Shown here piece by piece: positions 1-9,528 of a stretch of DNA of 64,000 bases; position 1 is the first letter of the stretch; each line of letters opens with the position of its first letter. Source of the DNA: Polynucleobacter wuianus (GTDB taxonomy: Bacteria > Pseudomonadota > Gammaproteobacteria > Burkholderiales > Burkholderiaceae); assembly GCF_001659725.1 (NCBI RefSeq), contig NZ_CP015922.1, positions 1,426,001-1,490,000 of the forward strand. Reading direction: 5' to 3'. The notes beneath the pieces were generated by a model. The model saw nothing but the letters and a program-made list of their open reading frames with translations, was not told the DNA's origin and made no database searches. Position numbers and translations under genes: made by a program.

Positions 1-812
1 TTGGGGTTGAGATTTTTCGTCGTCACGGAAAGCGCATTCGCTCCCTTACCGAACCAGGTAAACGTATTCTGAGCTCCATTGAGCGCATCCTTGATGAGGT
101 TGAGACACTCAAGCGGGTGGGTAAGGATTTTGCAAGTCAAGATCAAGGCAACTTTGTGATTGCTACTACTCATACTCAGGCACGTTATGCACTACCTAAA
201 GTGCTTACTGAATTTACAAAACGTTTTCCTAAAGTGCGCGTCAGCATCCAACAAGGAAGCCCAGGCCAAATTGCCGAGTTACTCAGTCATGACCGCGCAG
301 ACATTGCCATTGCTACGGAAGGAATCGCTAATACACCCGGCGTACTAGCACTACCAGGCTATCAATGGCAGCATGTCATCATGGTGCCATTAAGTCACCC
401 ATTACTTAATCAAGCCACCGTAACCCTTGAGGAGATAGCAAAGTATCCCATCATCACTTATGACAAAGCCTTTGCAGGTCGAAGCAAAATTGACGCAGCC
501 TTTGCACAACGCAGCATCACCCCTGACATTATTTTGGAAGCCATTGATGCGGATGTAATCAAAACCTATGTTGAAGCAGGAATGGGTATTGGTATTGTTG
601 CTGGCCATGCCTATGACCCTGACCGAGATCGTAATCTTAAAGTGATTCCTGTGGGTCACTTATTTGGAAACAATGTCACGCACATTGGCGTTAAACAAGG
701 CGCCTATTTGAGATCGTTCGTCTACACGTTTATTGAGCTTTTCTCACCAACCCTCACCAAAAAAATTGTTGAGCAAGCAATGAGTGAGAAAGCAGAGACC
801 TACGAAATTTAG
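1..812 (+). CDS. cysB: CysB-family LysR-type transcriptional regulator, 5' end missing
   Basis: The reading frame is open from base 3, so the gene begins left of the window and the helix-turn-helix N-terminus is absent; about 269 residues remain, against roughly 315-325 for the family. The visible part starts at the end of the DNA-binding region (GVEIFRRHGKRIRSLTEPG) and continues into the LysR substrate-binding domain. The stretches IATTHTQARYALPKV, QGSPGQIAELL and ADIAIATE are typical of CysB/Cbl. CysB regulators sense N-acetylserine or sulfate and control sulfur assimilation genes. A GTG at 117 is an internal codon, not the start. The sulfur role is by homology; no target genes are visible here. 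Confidence 0.88.
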   Translation, partial: GVEIFRRHGKRIRSLTEPGKRILSSIERILDEVETLKRVGKDFASQDQGNFVIATTHTQARYALPKVLTEFTKRFPKVRVSIQQGSPGQIAELLSHDRADIAIATEGIANTPGVLALPGYQWQHVIMVPLSHPLLNQATVTLEEIAKYPIITYDKAFAGRSKIDAAFAQRSITPDIILEAIDADVIKTYVEAGMGIGIVAGHAYDPDRDRNLKVIPVGHLFGNNVTHIGVKQGAYLRSFVYTFIELFSPTLTKKIVEQAMSEKAETYEI

Positions 813-856
813 AAGCTAAGAAGCTTGGGGAAATTACTGGTTGAATAACCTGTAAA

Positions 857-941
857 TGGTGCCTCGGGGCGGACTCGAACCGCCACGCCTTGCGGCACCG
901 GATTTTGAGTCCGGCACGTCTACCAATTCCATCACCGAGGC
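857..941 (-). tRNA. tRNA-Leu (anticodon CAA)
   Basis: The minus strand folds as a class II tRNA. The acceptor arm is GCCTCGG pairing with CCGAGGC, the D-loop contains TGGTAGA, the anticodon loop CTCAAAA gives CAA, there is a long variable arm (GTGCCGCAAGGCGT), the T-arm is GGCGGTTCGAGTCCGCC, and a CCA end is encoded. It decodes UUG. It sits between the convergent end of the cysB-like gene and yebC, transcribed against both. Confidence 0.96.
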
Positions 942-1093
942 AGGTGTTTGCAGTGGAAATTCTGCTTAATTTGCTACTTTGTTACTGCTAAGACATGAGA
1001 GTGTAACAAAAATTGCTTGATAGCCACCTCCCTCGGGTCTAGAACCCCTTAAAATAGTGTCTTATAGCCAAATTATTAAAAGGACTTACCCGT

Positions 1094-1813
1094 ATGGCCG
1101 GCCACTCGAAATGGGCCAATATTCAGCACCGCAAAGGTCGTCAAGACGAAAAACGCGGCAAGATTTGGACCAAACTCATTAAAGAAATTACCGTCGCCGC
1201 CAAACTTGGTGGTGGCGACCTTGCTACTAATCCACGCCTACGCTTAGCCGTTGATAAAGCAAAAGACTCGAATATGCCGAACGATAACGTGCAAAGAGCG
1301 ATTCAACGCGGCACTGGCACCTTGGAAGGCGTGAGCTACGAAGAGATTCGCTATGAAGGCTATGGCATGAATGGCGCTGCGATCATTGTGGATTGCTTAA
1401 CAGATAACCGCACTCGCACCGTCGCAGAAGTGCGCCATGCCTTTAATAAAAATGGTGGCAACATGGGAACTGAGGGTTCGGTTGCTTTCTTATTTAAGCA
1501 TTGCGGTCAAATGTTATTTGCCCCCGGAACAAGCGAAGATCAACTCATGGAAGTCGCTTTAGATGCTGGTGCTGATGATGTCATCACTCATGATGATGGG
1601 TCTTTAGAAGTTCTAACTCCCGTGACAGATTTTCCTAAGGTGCAAGATGCGATTACTAAAGCGGGCTTGAAAGCAGAACTTGCTACTGTGGCTATGCGTC
1701 CTGAGACGGAGATAGCATTGGAAGGCGATCAAGCAGAGAGCATGCAGAAACTACTCGATGCCCTTGAAAACCTTGATGACGTACAAGAAGTATTTACCAA
1801 CGCCGCTCTTTAA
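1094..1813 (+). CDS. yebC: YebC/PmpR family protein
   Basis: The 239-residue protein opens with MAGHSKWANIQHRKGRQD, the diagnostic N-terminus of the YebC/PmpR (TACO1) family, and has the usual full length. Family members have been described as DNA-binding regulators and, more recently, as translation factors that help ribosomes through difficult sequences; the sequence cannot separate these roles. Acidic patches near GADDVITHDDGS and the closing DALENLDDVQEVFTN are typical. It is the first gene of a rightward run, with purD 21 bases downstream. Confidence 0.93.
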   Translation: MAGHSKWANIQHRKGRQDEKRGKIWTKLIKEITVAAKLGGGDLATNPRLRLAVDKAKDSNMPNDNVQRAIQRGTGTLEGVSYEEIRYEGYGMNGAAIIVDCLTDNRTRTVAEVRHAFNKNGGNMGTEGSVAFLFKHCGQMLFAPGTSEDQLMEVALDAGADDVITHDDGSLEVLTPVTDFPKVQDAITKAGLKAELATVAMRPETEIALEGDQAESMQKLLDALENLDDVQEVFTNAAL

Positions 1814-1834
1814 ACCCTTATTACCCTTTTTATT

Positions 1835-3109
1835 ATGAAAATTCTTCTCGTTGGATCTGGTGGACGTGAACATGCATTAGCCTGGAAATTAGCGCAATCC
1901 CCTCAAGTACAAACTGTCTATGTAGCTCCAGGCAATGGCGGCACTGCCACCGCCAAACAGGCTACTGCAGGTATTGAAAATTTACCGATCACTGGCTTAC
2001 AAGAATTAGCAGATTTTGCAAAGCGCGAAAAGATTCACTTAACAGTGGTTGGTCCAGAGGCTCCTTTAGCAGCAGGTATTGTGGATGTGTTCCGCAATAA
2101 TAGCTTGCGCATTTTTGGGCCCACCCAACTTGCTGCCCAATTGGAGTCCTCAAAAGACTTTTCCAAAGCATTTATGAAACGTCATGGAATTCCAACCGCA
2201 GACTACCAAACATTTTCAAACGCATTAGAAGCACATGCTTATATTGATGCTAAAGGTGCACCAATTGTGATTAAGGCAGATGGTTTAGCAGCAGGTAAAG
2301 GCGTTGTCGTGGCTATGAGCTTAGAAGAGGCTCACGCTGCCGTAGATATGATGCTGGCCGACAACAAACTCGGCAATGCTGGTGCACGCGTCGTAATTGA
2401 AGAATTTCTAACTGGCGAAGAAGCCAGCTTTATTGTGCTCGTTGATGGAAAAAATGTTTTGGCTTTAGCAACCAGTCAAGATCACAAGCGTTTGTTAGAT
2501 GCAGACCAGGGCCCAAACACTGGTGGCATGGGCGCTTACTCCCCTGCCCCTGTTGTCACACCTGAAATTCATGCGCGTGCATTACGTGAAGTCATCATGC
2601 CGACCGTGAAAGGCATGGAGGCTGATGGTTTGCCATATACCGGCTTCCTCTATGCAGGGCTCATGATTGCTCCAGATGGCAAGATCAAAACCCTTGAGTT
2701 TAATTGCCGCATGGGTGATCCAGAAACACAACCCATCATGGCGCGCCTTCGTAGCGACCTCGTGAACGCTCTCGACCATGCGGTAGATGGCAAATTAAAC
2801 GAAGTGGAGCTTGAATGGGATCGCCGTACAGCATTAGGCGTTGTGCTTGCTGCACACAACTATCCAGATACGCCACGCAATGGTGATGTCATTACTGGCA
2901 TCCCAGCTGATACCGAAGATCAAATTACTTTCCATGCGGGAACTAAATTACAAGACGGGAAATTAGTTACTTCAGGTGGACGGGTCATGTGCGTTGTCGG
3001 CTTAGCAGATACCGTTCGTGGCGCCCAACAAAAAGCCTACGATGCTATTAACAAAATCCAGTTTGACGGCATGCAATATCGCAAAGATATTGGCTACCGC
3101 GCCATTTAA
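1835..3109 (+). CDS. purD: Phosphoribosylamine-glycine ligase (GARS)
   Basis: This cytoplasmic purine biosynthesis enzyme joins phosphoribosylamine to glycine with ATP. The 424-residue length matches PurD (E. coli about 429). Visible signatures are the N-domain loop VGSGGREHALAWKL at residues 6-19, PGNGGTA, the ATP-grasp nucleotide-binding stretch VIKADGLAAGKGVVVA near residue 150, and the metal-binding FNCRMGDPETQ near 290. It lies 21 bases after yebC and 23 before hemF, so all three are probably co-transcribed. Confidence 0.96.
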   Translation: MKILLVGSGGREHALAWKLAQSPQVQTVYVAPGNGGTATAKQATAGIENLPITGLQELADFAKREKIHLTVVGPEAPLAAGIVDVFRNNSLRIFGPTQLAAQLESSKDFSKAFMKRHGIPTADYQTFSNALEAHAYIDAKGAPIVIKADGLAAGKGVVVAMSLEEAHAAVDMMLADNKLGNAGARVVIEEFLTGEEASFIVLVDGKNVLALATSQDHKRLLDADQGPNTGGMGAYSPAPVVTPEIHARALREVIMPTVKGMEADGLPYTGFLYAGLMIAPDGKIKTLEFNCRMGDPETQPIMARLRSDLVNALDHAVDGKLNEVELEWDRRTALGVVLAAHNYPDTPRNGDVITGIPADTEDQITFHAGTKLQDGKLVTSGGRVMCVVGLADTVRGAQQKAYDAINKIQFDGMQYRKDIGYRAI

Positions 3110-3132
3110 TAAAGTTATAAAGCGCATCTCCC

Positions 3133-4065
3133 TTGTCAAGCCAATATACCCAAATCGATATTGCAGCGCTTAAAGATTATTTCTTAAGCTTACAAGATCG
3201 CATCACCAATGCAATGAGTGCATTAGATGGCAAAGCCTTTGTTGCTGATGAATGGCATAAGCCCGAAGACAGCAAACTAAAGGGTTATGGTCGTACCTGC
3301 ATTTTGGATGGTGGCAATATTTTAGAAAAAGGCGGGGTAGGTTTCTCCCACGTTCGTGGCGATCAAATGCCTCCCTCAGCATCCCATCATCGCCCTGAAG
3401 TAGCTGGACGCAGCTTTGAAGCAATGGGCGTATCACTAGTTTTCCACCCAAATAACCCTAAAGTTCCAACCACCCACATGAATGTGCGCTGCTTTATCGC
3501 ACAGGCGCCTGACAAAGAACCCGTATGGTGGTTTGGTGGTGGTTTTGACCTCACCCCGTATTACGGCGTGGATGAAGATTGCAAGCACTTTCATCAAACC
3601 GCTAAAGATGCTCTTGATCCGTTTGGGTCGGAACTCTACCCTCGATTTAAAAAATGGTGCGACGAATATTTTTACTTAAAGCATCGCGAAGAGCCTCGGG
3701 GTATTGGCGGCGTCTTCTTTGATGACTTCAACGAACTTGGTTTCGAAAAAAGCTTTGCCATGACACGCGCAGTGGGTGATGCATTTATTAATGCCTATCT
3801 ACCAATTGTTGAGCGGCGCTACAAAGACGCCTTTACCGCAGAAGAAAAGTCCTTCCAAGAATATCGTCGTGGACGTTATGTAGAGTACAACCTGATATTT
3901 GACCGTGGCACGATCTTTGGCTTGCACTCTGGTGGTCGCACCGAATCGATCTTGATGTCGATGCCTCCGGTAGTTCAGTGGTGGTACAACTGGCAGCCTA
4001 AGCTTGGTACACCAGAAGCTAAGCTGTATGACTACTACCTTAAGCCGCGCGACTGGTTAGTTTGA
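3133..4065 (+). CDS. hemF: Oxygen-dependent coproporphyrinogen III oxidase
   Basis: HemF converts coproporphyrinogen III to protoporphyrinogen IX using O2, in haem synthesis. The 310-residue length fits the family. Conserved blocks are GGGFDLTPYYGVDEDCKHFH near residue 140, RGIGGVFFDDFN near 190, RRGRYVEYNLIFDRGT near 250 and the closing GRTESILMSMPP. The likely start is TTG at 3133, the only suitable start between the purD stop and the conserved region; the Shine-Dalgarno is weak. Its stop overlaps the nadD start by four bases, implying translational coupling. Presence of HemF implies aerobic haem synthesis. Confidence 0.95.
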   Translation: MSSQYTQIDIAALKDYFLSLQDRITNAMSALDGKAFVADEWHKPEDSKLKGYGRTCILDGGNILEKGGVGFSHVRGDQMPPSASHHRPEVAGRSFEAMGVSLVFHPNNPKVPTTHMNVRCFIAQAPDKEPVWWFGGGFDLTPYYGVDEDCKHFHQTAKDALDPFGSELYPRFKKWCDEYFYLKHREEPRGIGGVFFDDFNELGFEKSFAMTRAVGDAFINAYLPIVERRYKDAFTAEEKSFQEYRRGRYVEYNLIFDRGTIFGLHSGGRTESILMSMPPVVQWWYNWQPKLGTPEAKLYDYYLKPRDWLV

Positions 4066-4766
4066 GCGCTTCACCCTTGAATACCCGCAAAAAAATTGGC
4101 CTGCTCGGTGGCACTTTTGATCCACCGCATATTGGTCACCTTAAGCTTGCAAGCCATTTTGCAAAAGTCTTGAACTTAGATGCCATACTGTTAATACCCA
4201 GTGGCGAGCCATGGCAAAAAGATGCTGCAATTACTCCCGCAGAAATTCGCCTTCAACTAACTGAAGCGGCTGGCATTGATTTAGCAAGAGCACTGTTGTA
4301 TCTCAAGATCCCAACTCAGGTAGGCATCGATCGTATTGAAGTTGATCGTGCAGGACCAAGTTATGCAATTGATACTGCTGTAGCCTTAAGAGAACGTTTT
4401 GGTCCTGATGCTAGCCTCGTTTGGTTAATGGGCGCTGATTCGCTACTGAATCTACCTACTTGGCACGCATGGGAAGATCTCATTCACTATCTAAATTTTG
4501 CAGTGGCGAGTAGACCGAACTGTGACCTAGATGCCGAAATAAACCCTGCAACCAAGCAATTGCTCGAAAAGCATCAAACTAAAGAGCCCAATGCTCTTGA
4601 AAATTGCGCTTCCGGCCTCATTTATATTGATGACAGTCTTGCAGTAGACCTATCCTCTACTGATCTCAGAAACCGCCTCAAAACCTCTACTCGCAATACC
4701 ATTGCGTCAGAACAAATTCCTTCTCATACCCTAGAAATCATTACGAATCTGGGCTTGTACCAGTAA
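4062..4766 (+). CDS. nadD: Nicotinate-nucleotide adenylyltransferase
   Basis: NadD makes nicotinate adenine dinucleotide from NaMN and ATP in NAD synthesis. The nucleotidyltransferase signature GGTFDPPHIGH is at residues 16-26 (HxGH motif 23-26), and the C-terminal SSTDLR motif (about 198-203) corresponds to the family's SSTxIR. The TTG start overlaps the hemF stop (TTGA). It is 234 residues long, usual for NadD. An insertion of about 20 polar residues around 155-180 (ATKQLLEKHQTKEPN) is the only departure from a plain NadD core. Confidence 0.94.
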   Translation: MSASPLNTRKKIGLLGGTFDPPHIGHLKLASHFAKVLNLDAILLIPSGEPWQKDAAITPAEIRLQLTEAAGIDLARALLYLKIPTQVGIDRIEVDRAGPSYAIDTAVALRERFGPDASLVWLMGADSLLNLPTWHAWEDLIHYLNFAVASRPNCDLDAEINPATKQLLEKHQTKEPNALENCASGLIYIDDSLAVDLSSTDLRNRLKTSTRNTIASEQIPSHTLEIITNLGLYQ

Positions 4767-4813
4767 TCAAGCTAAGATCAACACCAACAACTAAAAGATA
4801 TTGAATAGACAAC

Positions 4814-5203
4814 ATGGACTTACGTAAATTACAACGCGTCATTATTGATGCCCTAGAGGATGTGAAGGCGCAAGATATTCGCGTTTATGACACTACCAAA
4901 CTCAGCGAGTTATTTGATCGCGTCGTGATTGCTACTGGTTCAAGTAATCGACAAACCCGCTCCTTAGCGATGTCCGTTAAGGAAGAAGTCAACGCCAAAG
5001 GTGGTGAGGTGATTGCTATTGAAGGTCTAGAAACCGGTGAATGGGTACTTGTAGATTGTGGCGATATCGTCGTCCATATCTTGCAACCCATGCTTCGCTC
5101 TTACTATCAGCTTGAGGGTATGTGGGGCGCCAAACCTGTGCGCGTGAAGCTGGCTGGCACCAAAGGTCTTGCTAAGGCCAGCAAATCAGAAGACGACGAG
5201 TAA
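4814..5203 (+). CDS. rsfS: Ribosomal silencing factor RsfS
   Basis: RsfS binds L14 of the large subunit and blocks subunit joining when nutrients are scarce. The 129-residue protein carries the DUF143 core: VIDALEDVKAQDIRVYD, DRVVIATGSSNRQ, GLETGEWVLVDCGDIVVHI and the closing YYQLEGMWG. The tail is slightly longer than the minimal family. The nadD-rsfS-rlmH order is a common proteobacterial arrangement and supports the call. Confidence 0.95.
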   Translation: MDLRKLQRVIIDALEDVKAQDIRVYDTTKLSELFDRVVIATGSSNRQTRSLAMSVKEEVNAKGGEVIAIEGLETGEWVLVDCGDIVVHILQPMLRSYYQLEGMWGAKPVRVKLAGTKGLAKASKSEDDE

Positions 5204-5218
5204 TTCTGTATTTAGCCA

Positions 5219-5662
5219 ATGCGCTTAACCATTGTCTCAGTTGGTCATAAAATGCCAGATTGGGTTGCCACTGCAACCCATGATTACATCAAGCGCATGC
5301 CAGCAGATTGCAGTATTGAAATCAAAGAAATTAAGCCCGATCTCACTCCTGCAAAAGAAGCCGTTAAGATCTTGGCCGCCATCCCCAAAGGTTCAAGAAT
5401 CATCGCGCTCGATGAACGTGGCAAAGATCAAACCACCCAGAACCTAGCTACCCAACTAGCAAGCTGGCGTCAAGAGGGTTTTGATATCACCTTTTTGATT
5501 GGCGGAGCCGATGGCTTAGATACCAGCCTAAAATCGAATGCGCAAGCGATGTGGCGACTCTCTAGTCTCACCCTACCTCATGCGATGGCTAGAGTTCTGT
5601 TGGTAGAGCAGCTTTATCGTGCCTGGACGATACTGCAAGGCCATCCCTACCACCGTGAGTAA
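5219..5662 (+). CDS. rlmH: 23S rRNA pseudouridine-1915 N3-methyltransferase
   Basis: RlmH is a small SPOUT methyltransferase that methylates pseudouridine 1915 in helix 69 of 23S rRNA. The 147 residues include MRLTIVSVGHKMPDWV at the N-terminus, the SAM-binding knot FLIGGADGLD, and the diagnostic C-terminus LVEQLYRAWTILQGHPYHRE. It follows rsfS by 15 bases and overlaps the start of maf by eight bases. Confidence 0.96.
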   Translation: MRLTIVSVGHKMPDWVATATHDYIKRMPADCSIEIKEIKPDLTPAKEAVKILAAIPKGSRIIALDERGKDQTTQNLATQLASWRQEGFDITFLIGGADGLDTSLKSNAQAMWRLSSLTLPHAMARVLLVEQLYRAWTILQGHPYHRE

Positions 5663-6290
5663 AGTTTTGCATTCATTTATTTACCTTGCCTCTCAAAGTC
5701 CTCGCCGTCAAGAGCTCTTAACGCAAATTGGCGTGCGATTTGAATTGCTTCTTGCTCGAGCGGGTGAAGACACCGAAAGTATTGAAATACCTCTGCCCAA
5801 TGAAAAAGTACGCACCTATGTTGAGCGAGTCACCTTAGTTAAAAGTGCAGTTGCACTGGAGCGCTGGAAAAAAAGTGGTTTAGCTTGGGCCCCCATTCTG
5901 TGTGCAGACACCACCGTTAGCCTACCCAATAGTGCTAAAGGGGAAATTCTAGGCAAGCCTGCAGATGTCGTGGATGCAGAGCGCATCTTAAGAATGCTCA
6001 GCGGCAAATCCCACGAAGTACTAACTGCTGTTGCACTCACCGTTAAACCGGATGAATCACCTATGCATCTTGTCCAGATATCAGAAGTACAGTTTGCCGA
6101 ACTCTCTGATGCTCAAATCCAGGCTTACATCGCCACCAAAGAACCTTTTGGCAAGGCTGGGGCCTATGGAATTCAAGGTGGCGCTAGCGCATTCATCCCC
6201 TCGATTCAGGGTAGCTATAGCGGTATCATGGGGCTACCCCTCTATGAAACTACTCAATTACTGAAACGCGCTCAAGTCAATTGCATATGA
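5655..6290 (+). CDS. maf: Maf/YceF family nucleotide pyrophosphatase
   Basis: Maf-like proteins hydrolyse non-canonical or modified nucleoside triphosphates to monophosphates. The protein shows LASQSPRRQELL near the N-terminus, the catalytic region CADTTVSLPNSAKGEILGKP, and EPFGKAGAYGIQGGAS. I place the start at the GTG at 5655 inside the rlmH 3' end, because it puts the LASQSPRR motif close to the N-terminus as in the family; an upstream in-frame start at 5619 would add 12 unlikely residues. Its stop overlaps the rng ATG as ATGA. Which substrate subfamily (YhdE or YceF) it belongs to is not decided. Confidence 0.92.
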   Translation: MSKVLHSFIYLASQSPRRQELLTQIGVRFELLLARAGEDTESIEIPLPNEKVRTYVERVTLVKSAVALERWKKSGLAWAPILCADTTVSLPNSAKGEILGKPADVVDAERILRMLSGKSHEVLTAVALTVKPDESPMHLVQISEVQFAELSDAQIQAYIATKEPFGKAGAYGIQGGASAFIPSIQGSYSGIMGLPLYETTQLLKRAQVNCI

Positions 6291-7750
6291 ATGAAGAAAT
6301 CCTGATCAACATCACTCCGCAAGAAACGCGGGTTGCCTTAATTCAGCAAGGCGCCGTCCAAGAGCTTCAAATTGAGAGAACTCGTCAACGCGGTATCGTT
6401 GGTAATATTTATCTAGCAAAAGTAGTGCGTGTATTGCCTGGCATGCAGTCTGCCTTTATTGAGATTGGTTTAGATCGCACTGCTTTTATGCACGTTGCCG
6501 ATATCACTCAAAGTAATCCTCAGCCTCAAATTGAAAAACTGTTGTTTGAAGGTCAAACCATATTAGTGCAGGCTTTAAAAGATCCGCTAGGCACCAAAGG
6601 TGCAAGACTCACCACACAATTAAGTATTGCCGGCCGTAATTTGGTTTATTTACCTCCCGCTGGTACTGATATAGCTACTGAGAAATATATTGGCGTGTCT
6701 CAACGCATTGATCAACCAGAAGAACGTGAGGCGATCAAAGCGCGTTTAGCAGGCCTTATGGCCGAAGATGAAAAGGGCGGCATTATTGTACGCACCAGCG
6801 CCCAAGATGCCTCAGATACTGAACTACAGAATGACATGCGTTATCTCAGAACCACTTGGGAAAATATCCGCGAGGCCATGAAACATAAAGCGGCACCTAG
6901 CTTGTTATACCAAGACCTCAGTCTAGCTGAACGGGTATTGCGTGACGTTGCGGGCGAGGAAACAACCCAAATTCGAGTGGACTCTGCAGAGAATTTTGAG
7001 AAGCTCAAAGGCTTTGCCAATCTGTACATGCCTAATCTCTTGGGTAAACTGACCTTGCACCGTGGTGAGCGCGCCCTCTTTGATTTATTTGACGTTGATG
7101 CTGAAATCAACAAAGCCCTAGGTCGACGTGTTGATCTCAAATCCGGTGGCTATTTAATGATCGATCAAACAGAGTCGATGACCACGATTGACGTGAATAC
7201 CGGAAGTTATGTGGGTGCACGCAATCTAGACGACACTGTTTTCAAAACTAACTTAGAAGCTGCTCAGGCAATTGCCCGTCAGCTGAGACTGCGCAATCTG
7301 GGCGGCATCATCATTATTGATTTCATTGACATGATTGGCAAAGATCATCAAGAATCTGTCTTACATGAACTGAAACGCAATCTAGAGCGTGATCATGCAC
7401 GCACCTCTGTGAGTGAATTCTCGGCATTAGGACTAGTAGAAATGACTCGCAAGCGCACCCGTGAGTCGCTTGCCCATATCACCTGCGAGCCCTGCGCTAC
7501 TTGTATGGGCAAAGGTGAAATTAAAACTGCTCAAACGATCTGCTATGAAATCTTGCGTGAAATTGTGCGTGAGCATCGCCAATTTAACCCACGAGAATTT
7601 CGGATCGTGGCTGCACCAGATGTCATTGACCTCTTTCTTGAAGAAGAAAATCAATTCTTGGCACAGTTAGGCGACTTTATTGGCAAACCTATTACCCTTC
7701 AAGCAGAGGGTAGCTTTCGCCAAGAACAATACGATATTGTTCTTAGCTAA
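6287..7750 (+). CDS. rng: Ribonuclease G
   Basis: RNase G is a single-strand endoribonuclease that matures the 5' end of 16S rRNA and decays some mRNAs. The 487-residue protein has the N-terminal S1/RNase E-like start (ILINITPQETRVALI, RQRGIVGNIYLAKVVRVLPGMQ), the catalytic Mg-binding aspartates in MTTIDVNTG and IIIIDFIDM, and a C-terminal Zn-link (CEPCATCMGKG). It ends without the long RNase E scaffold region, so it is G rather than E. The ATG at 6287 overlaps the maf stop; an upstream TTG at 6281 adds only two residues. Confidence 0.95.
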   Translation: MNEEILINITPQETRVALIQQGAVQELQIERTRQRGIVGNIYLAKVVRVLPGMQSAFIEIGLDRTAFMHVADITQSNPQPQIEKLLFEGQTILVQALKDPLGTKGARLTTQLSIAGRNLVYLPPAGTDIATEKYIGVSQRIDQPEEREAIKARLAGLMAEDEKGGIIVRTSAQDASDTELQNDMRYLRTTWENIREAMKHKAAPSLLYQDLSLAERVLRDVAGEETTQIRVDSAENFEKLKGFANLYMPNLLGKLTLHRGERALFDLFDVDAEINKALGRRVDLKSGGYLMIDQTESMTTIDVNTGSYVGARNLDDTVFKTNLEAAQAIARQLRLRNLGGIIIIDFIDMIGKDHQESVLHELKRNLERDHARTSVSEFSALGLVEMTRKRTRESLAHITCEPCATCMGKGEIKTAQTICYEILREIVREHRQFNPREFRIVAAPDVIDLFLEEENQFLAQLGDFIGKPITLQAEGSFRQEQYDIVLS

Positions 7751-7754
7751 AAAT

Positions 7755-9518
7755 CTAGGCGTTTGAAAATTGAATGCGGTGTAAGTTGGCATATAAGCCA
7801 TCTTTCTGAATTAACTCTTCGTGAGAGCCGTTTTCCACAATCTTTCCATGCTCAAGAACCACAATACGATCCGCATGCTCAATCGTTGAAAGTCGATGAG
7901 CAATAACCAAAGTGGTTCTACCAGCCATCAATCGCTCTAAGGCATCCTGTACTTGGCGCTCTGATTCTGAATCCAAAGCAGAAGTCGCCTCATCCAAAAT
8001 TAGGATTGGTGCATTCTTGTAAATCGCCCGAGCAATGGCTAAGCGCTGACGTTGACCACCAGATAAACGATTGCCGTTATCACCCACCATAGAATCAATA
8101 CCCTCAGGAAGCTCTCGAATCAAGCTGCTGAGATTTGCAGCTTCCAAGGCCTCTATCACACGGCCGCGATCAATACCCTCTTCATTCACTGCGCCATAAG
8201 CCACGTTTGCTGCAATCGTATCGTTAAACAAAATGACATCTTGGCTGACAAAAGCCAATTGCTTACGAACATCAGCAAGAACGATATCTTCTAGCGGAAG
8301 ATCATCTAAATAAATATGCCCGCTTGTAGGTTTAAAAAATCGCGGCAGTAAATTCACCAAGGTTGATTTACCTCCACCCGAAGGCCCCACAAATGCAACT
8401 ATTTCCCCAGGCTTAATGGTGAGATTAATGTCCACCAAAGCATCTTTTCGCCCCACCTCTTGCTGGTACGAGAATCCAACCTTTTCAAAACGAATCGCGC
8501 CTTTCGCTTTCTCCAAAGACTTCATGTTCTGCTTGCGATCCTCATCCTCTTCAAAAGGCTGATCCATTAAACCGAAAATCATCTCTGCCGCAGTAAGTCC
8601 GCGCTGCAATGGCTGATTGATATCAGCAAGGTGTTTTAATGGAGAGATCACCAACATCATTGCGGTAATAAATGCCGCAAAACCTCCAACCGTAGTACCC
8701 TCTGTAGCAGACTGCATCAGGGCAATCACTAGCACGATGGATAGCGCCATAGAAGCTATCAGCTGAGTAATAGGCTGATTTAAACCGCCCGCTACTGCTG
8801 ACTTCAATGCAAACTGACGCAGACGTTCTGCCTTTTGCATAAAGCGATTCATTTCATATTCTTGTGCGCCATGCACTTTGACAATTTTGTAACCTGCAGA
8901 AGACTCTTCAACAATATAGGCTAATTCGCTGGTCAGATTTTGCTGTTCGCGATTCAGTGATCTTAGGCGTCGATTAATCTTGCTCATAATCAAAGCGATA
9001 ACTGGAAAAATAAATAAAACAACTAAAGTTAATTTCCAGTTGAGGTAAATCAAGTAACCCATCAATCCCACTACAGTGAGAGAGTCACGCACTAAACTAA
9101 TGAGCATTCCACCCATAATTGATAAAACATTGTTCACTTCAAATACGACAGCATTAATTAAGTTGGATGCGGAGTTCTTCTGAAAAAAAGTAGTGCTGGC
9201 ATGCAACAAGGTTTGGAACATTTGCTCGCGCAATTTGAGAAGCACCGCATTGATAACTCGAGTGAGTAAATAATTTGATAAAAACTGGGCCAAACTTCTG
9301 ACCAGGGCTAGACCAACCAAAAAGACTGGTACCTGCCACAGCTTGCTATTAAGCTGGCCCGTAAACCCTCGGTCCAATAATGGCTTCATCAAGGCAGGGA
9401 TCGAAGTCTCAGCCCCAGCGACAAAAGCCATGGCTACCAGAGAGCCAATAATCAAGCCCATATGGGGCTTGAGATAGGTAATTAAGCGATTTAGAGCGGT
9501 CCGGTCTTGAGCATTCAT
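7755..9518 (-). CDS. msbA: Lipid A / LPS flippase, ABC exporter MsbA
   Basis: MsbA flips core-lipid A across the inner membrane. The product is a half-transporter of 587 residues: six membrane helices in the first 320 residues, then an ATPase domain with Walker A GPSGGGKS, signature LSGGQRQR, Walker B ILILDEAT and the H-loop IAHRLST. I chose the ATG at 9518 (MNAQDRTALNRL) because the longer open frame to 9656 would run into the divergent glycosyltransferase gene and add 46 atypical residues. The start lies ten bases from that divergent gene. The LPS glycosyltransferase neighbours fit an LPS role. Confidence 0.93.
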   Translation of the reverse strand: MNAQDRTALNRLITYLKPHMGLIIGSLVAMAFVAGAETSIPALMKPLLDRGFTGQLNSKLWQVPVFLVGLALVRSLAQFLSNYLLTRVINAVLLKLREQMFQTLLHASTTFFQKNSASNLINAVVFEVNNVLSIMGGMLISLVRDSLTVVGLMGYLIYLNWKLTLVVLFIFPVIALIMSKINRRLRSLNREQQNLTSELAYIVEESSAGYKIVKVHGAQEYEMNRFMQKAERLRQFALKSAVAGGLNQPITQLIASMALSIVLVIALMQSATEGTTVGGFAAFITAMMLVISPLKHLADINQPLQRGLTAAEMIFGLMDQPFEEDEDRKQNMKSLEKAKGAIRFEKVGFSYQQEVGRKDALVDINLTIKPGEIVAFVGPSGGGKSTLVNLLPRFFKPTSGHIYLDDLPLEDIVLADVRKQLAFVSQDVILFNDTIAANVAYGAVNEEGIDRGRVIEALEAANLSSLIRELPEGIDSMVGDNGNRLSGGQRQRLAIARAIYKNAPILILDEATSALDSESERQVQDALERLMAGRTTLVIAHRLSTIEHADRIVVLEHGKIVENGSHEELIQKDGLYANLHRIQFSNA

Positions 9519-9528
9519 ATAATGAATT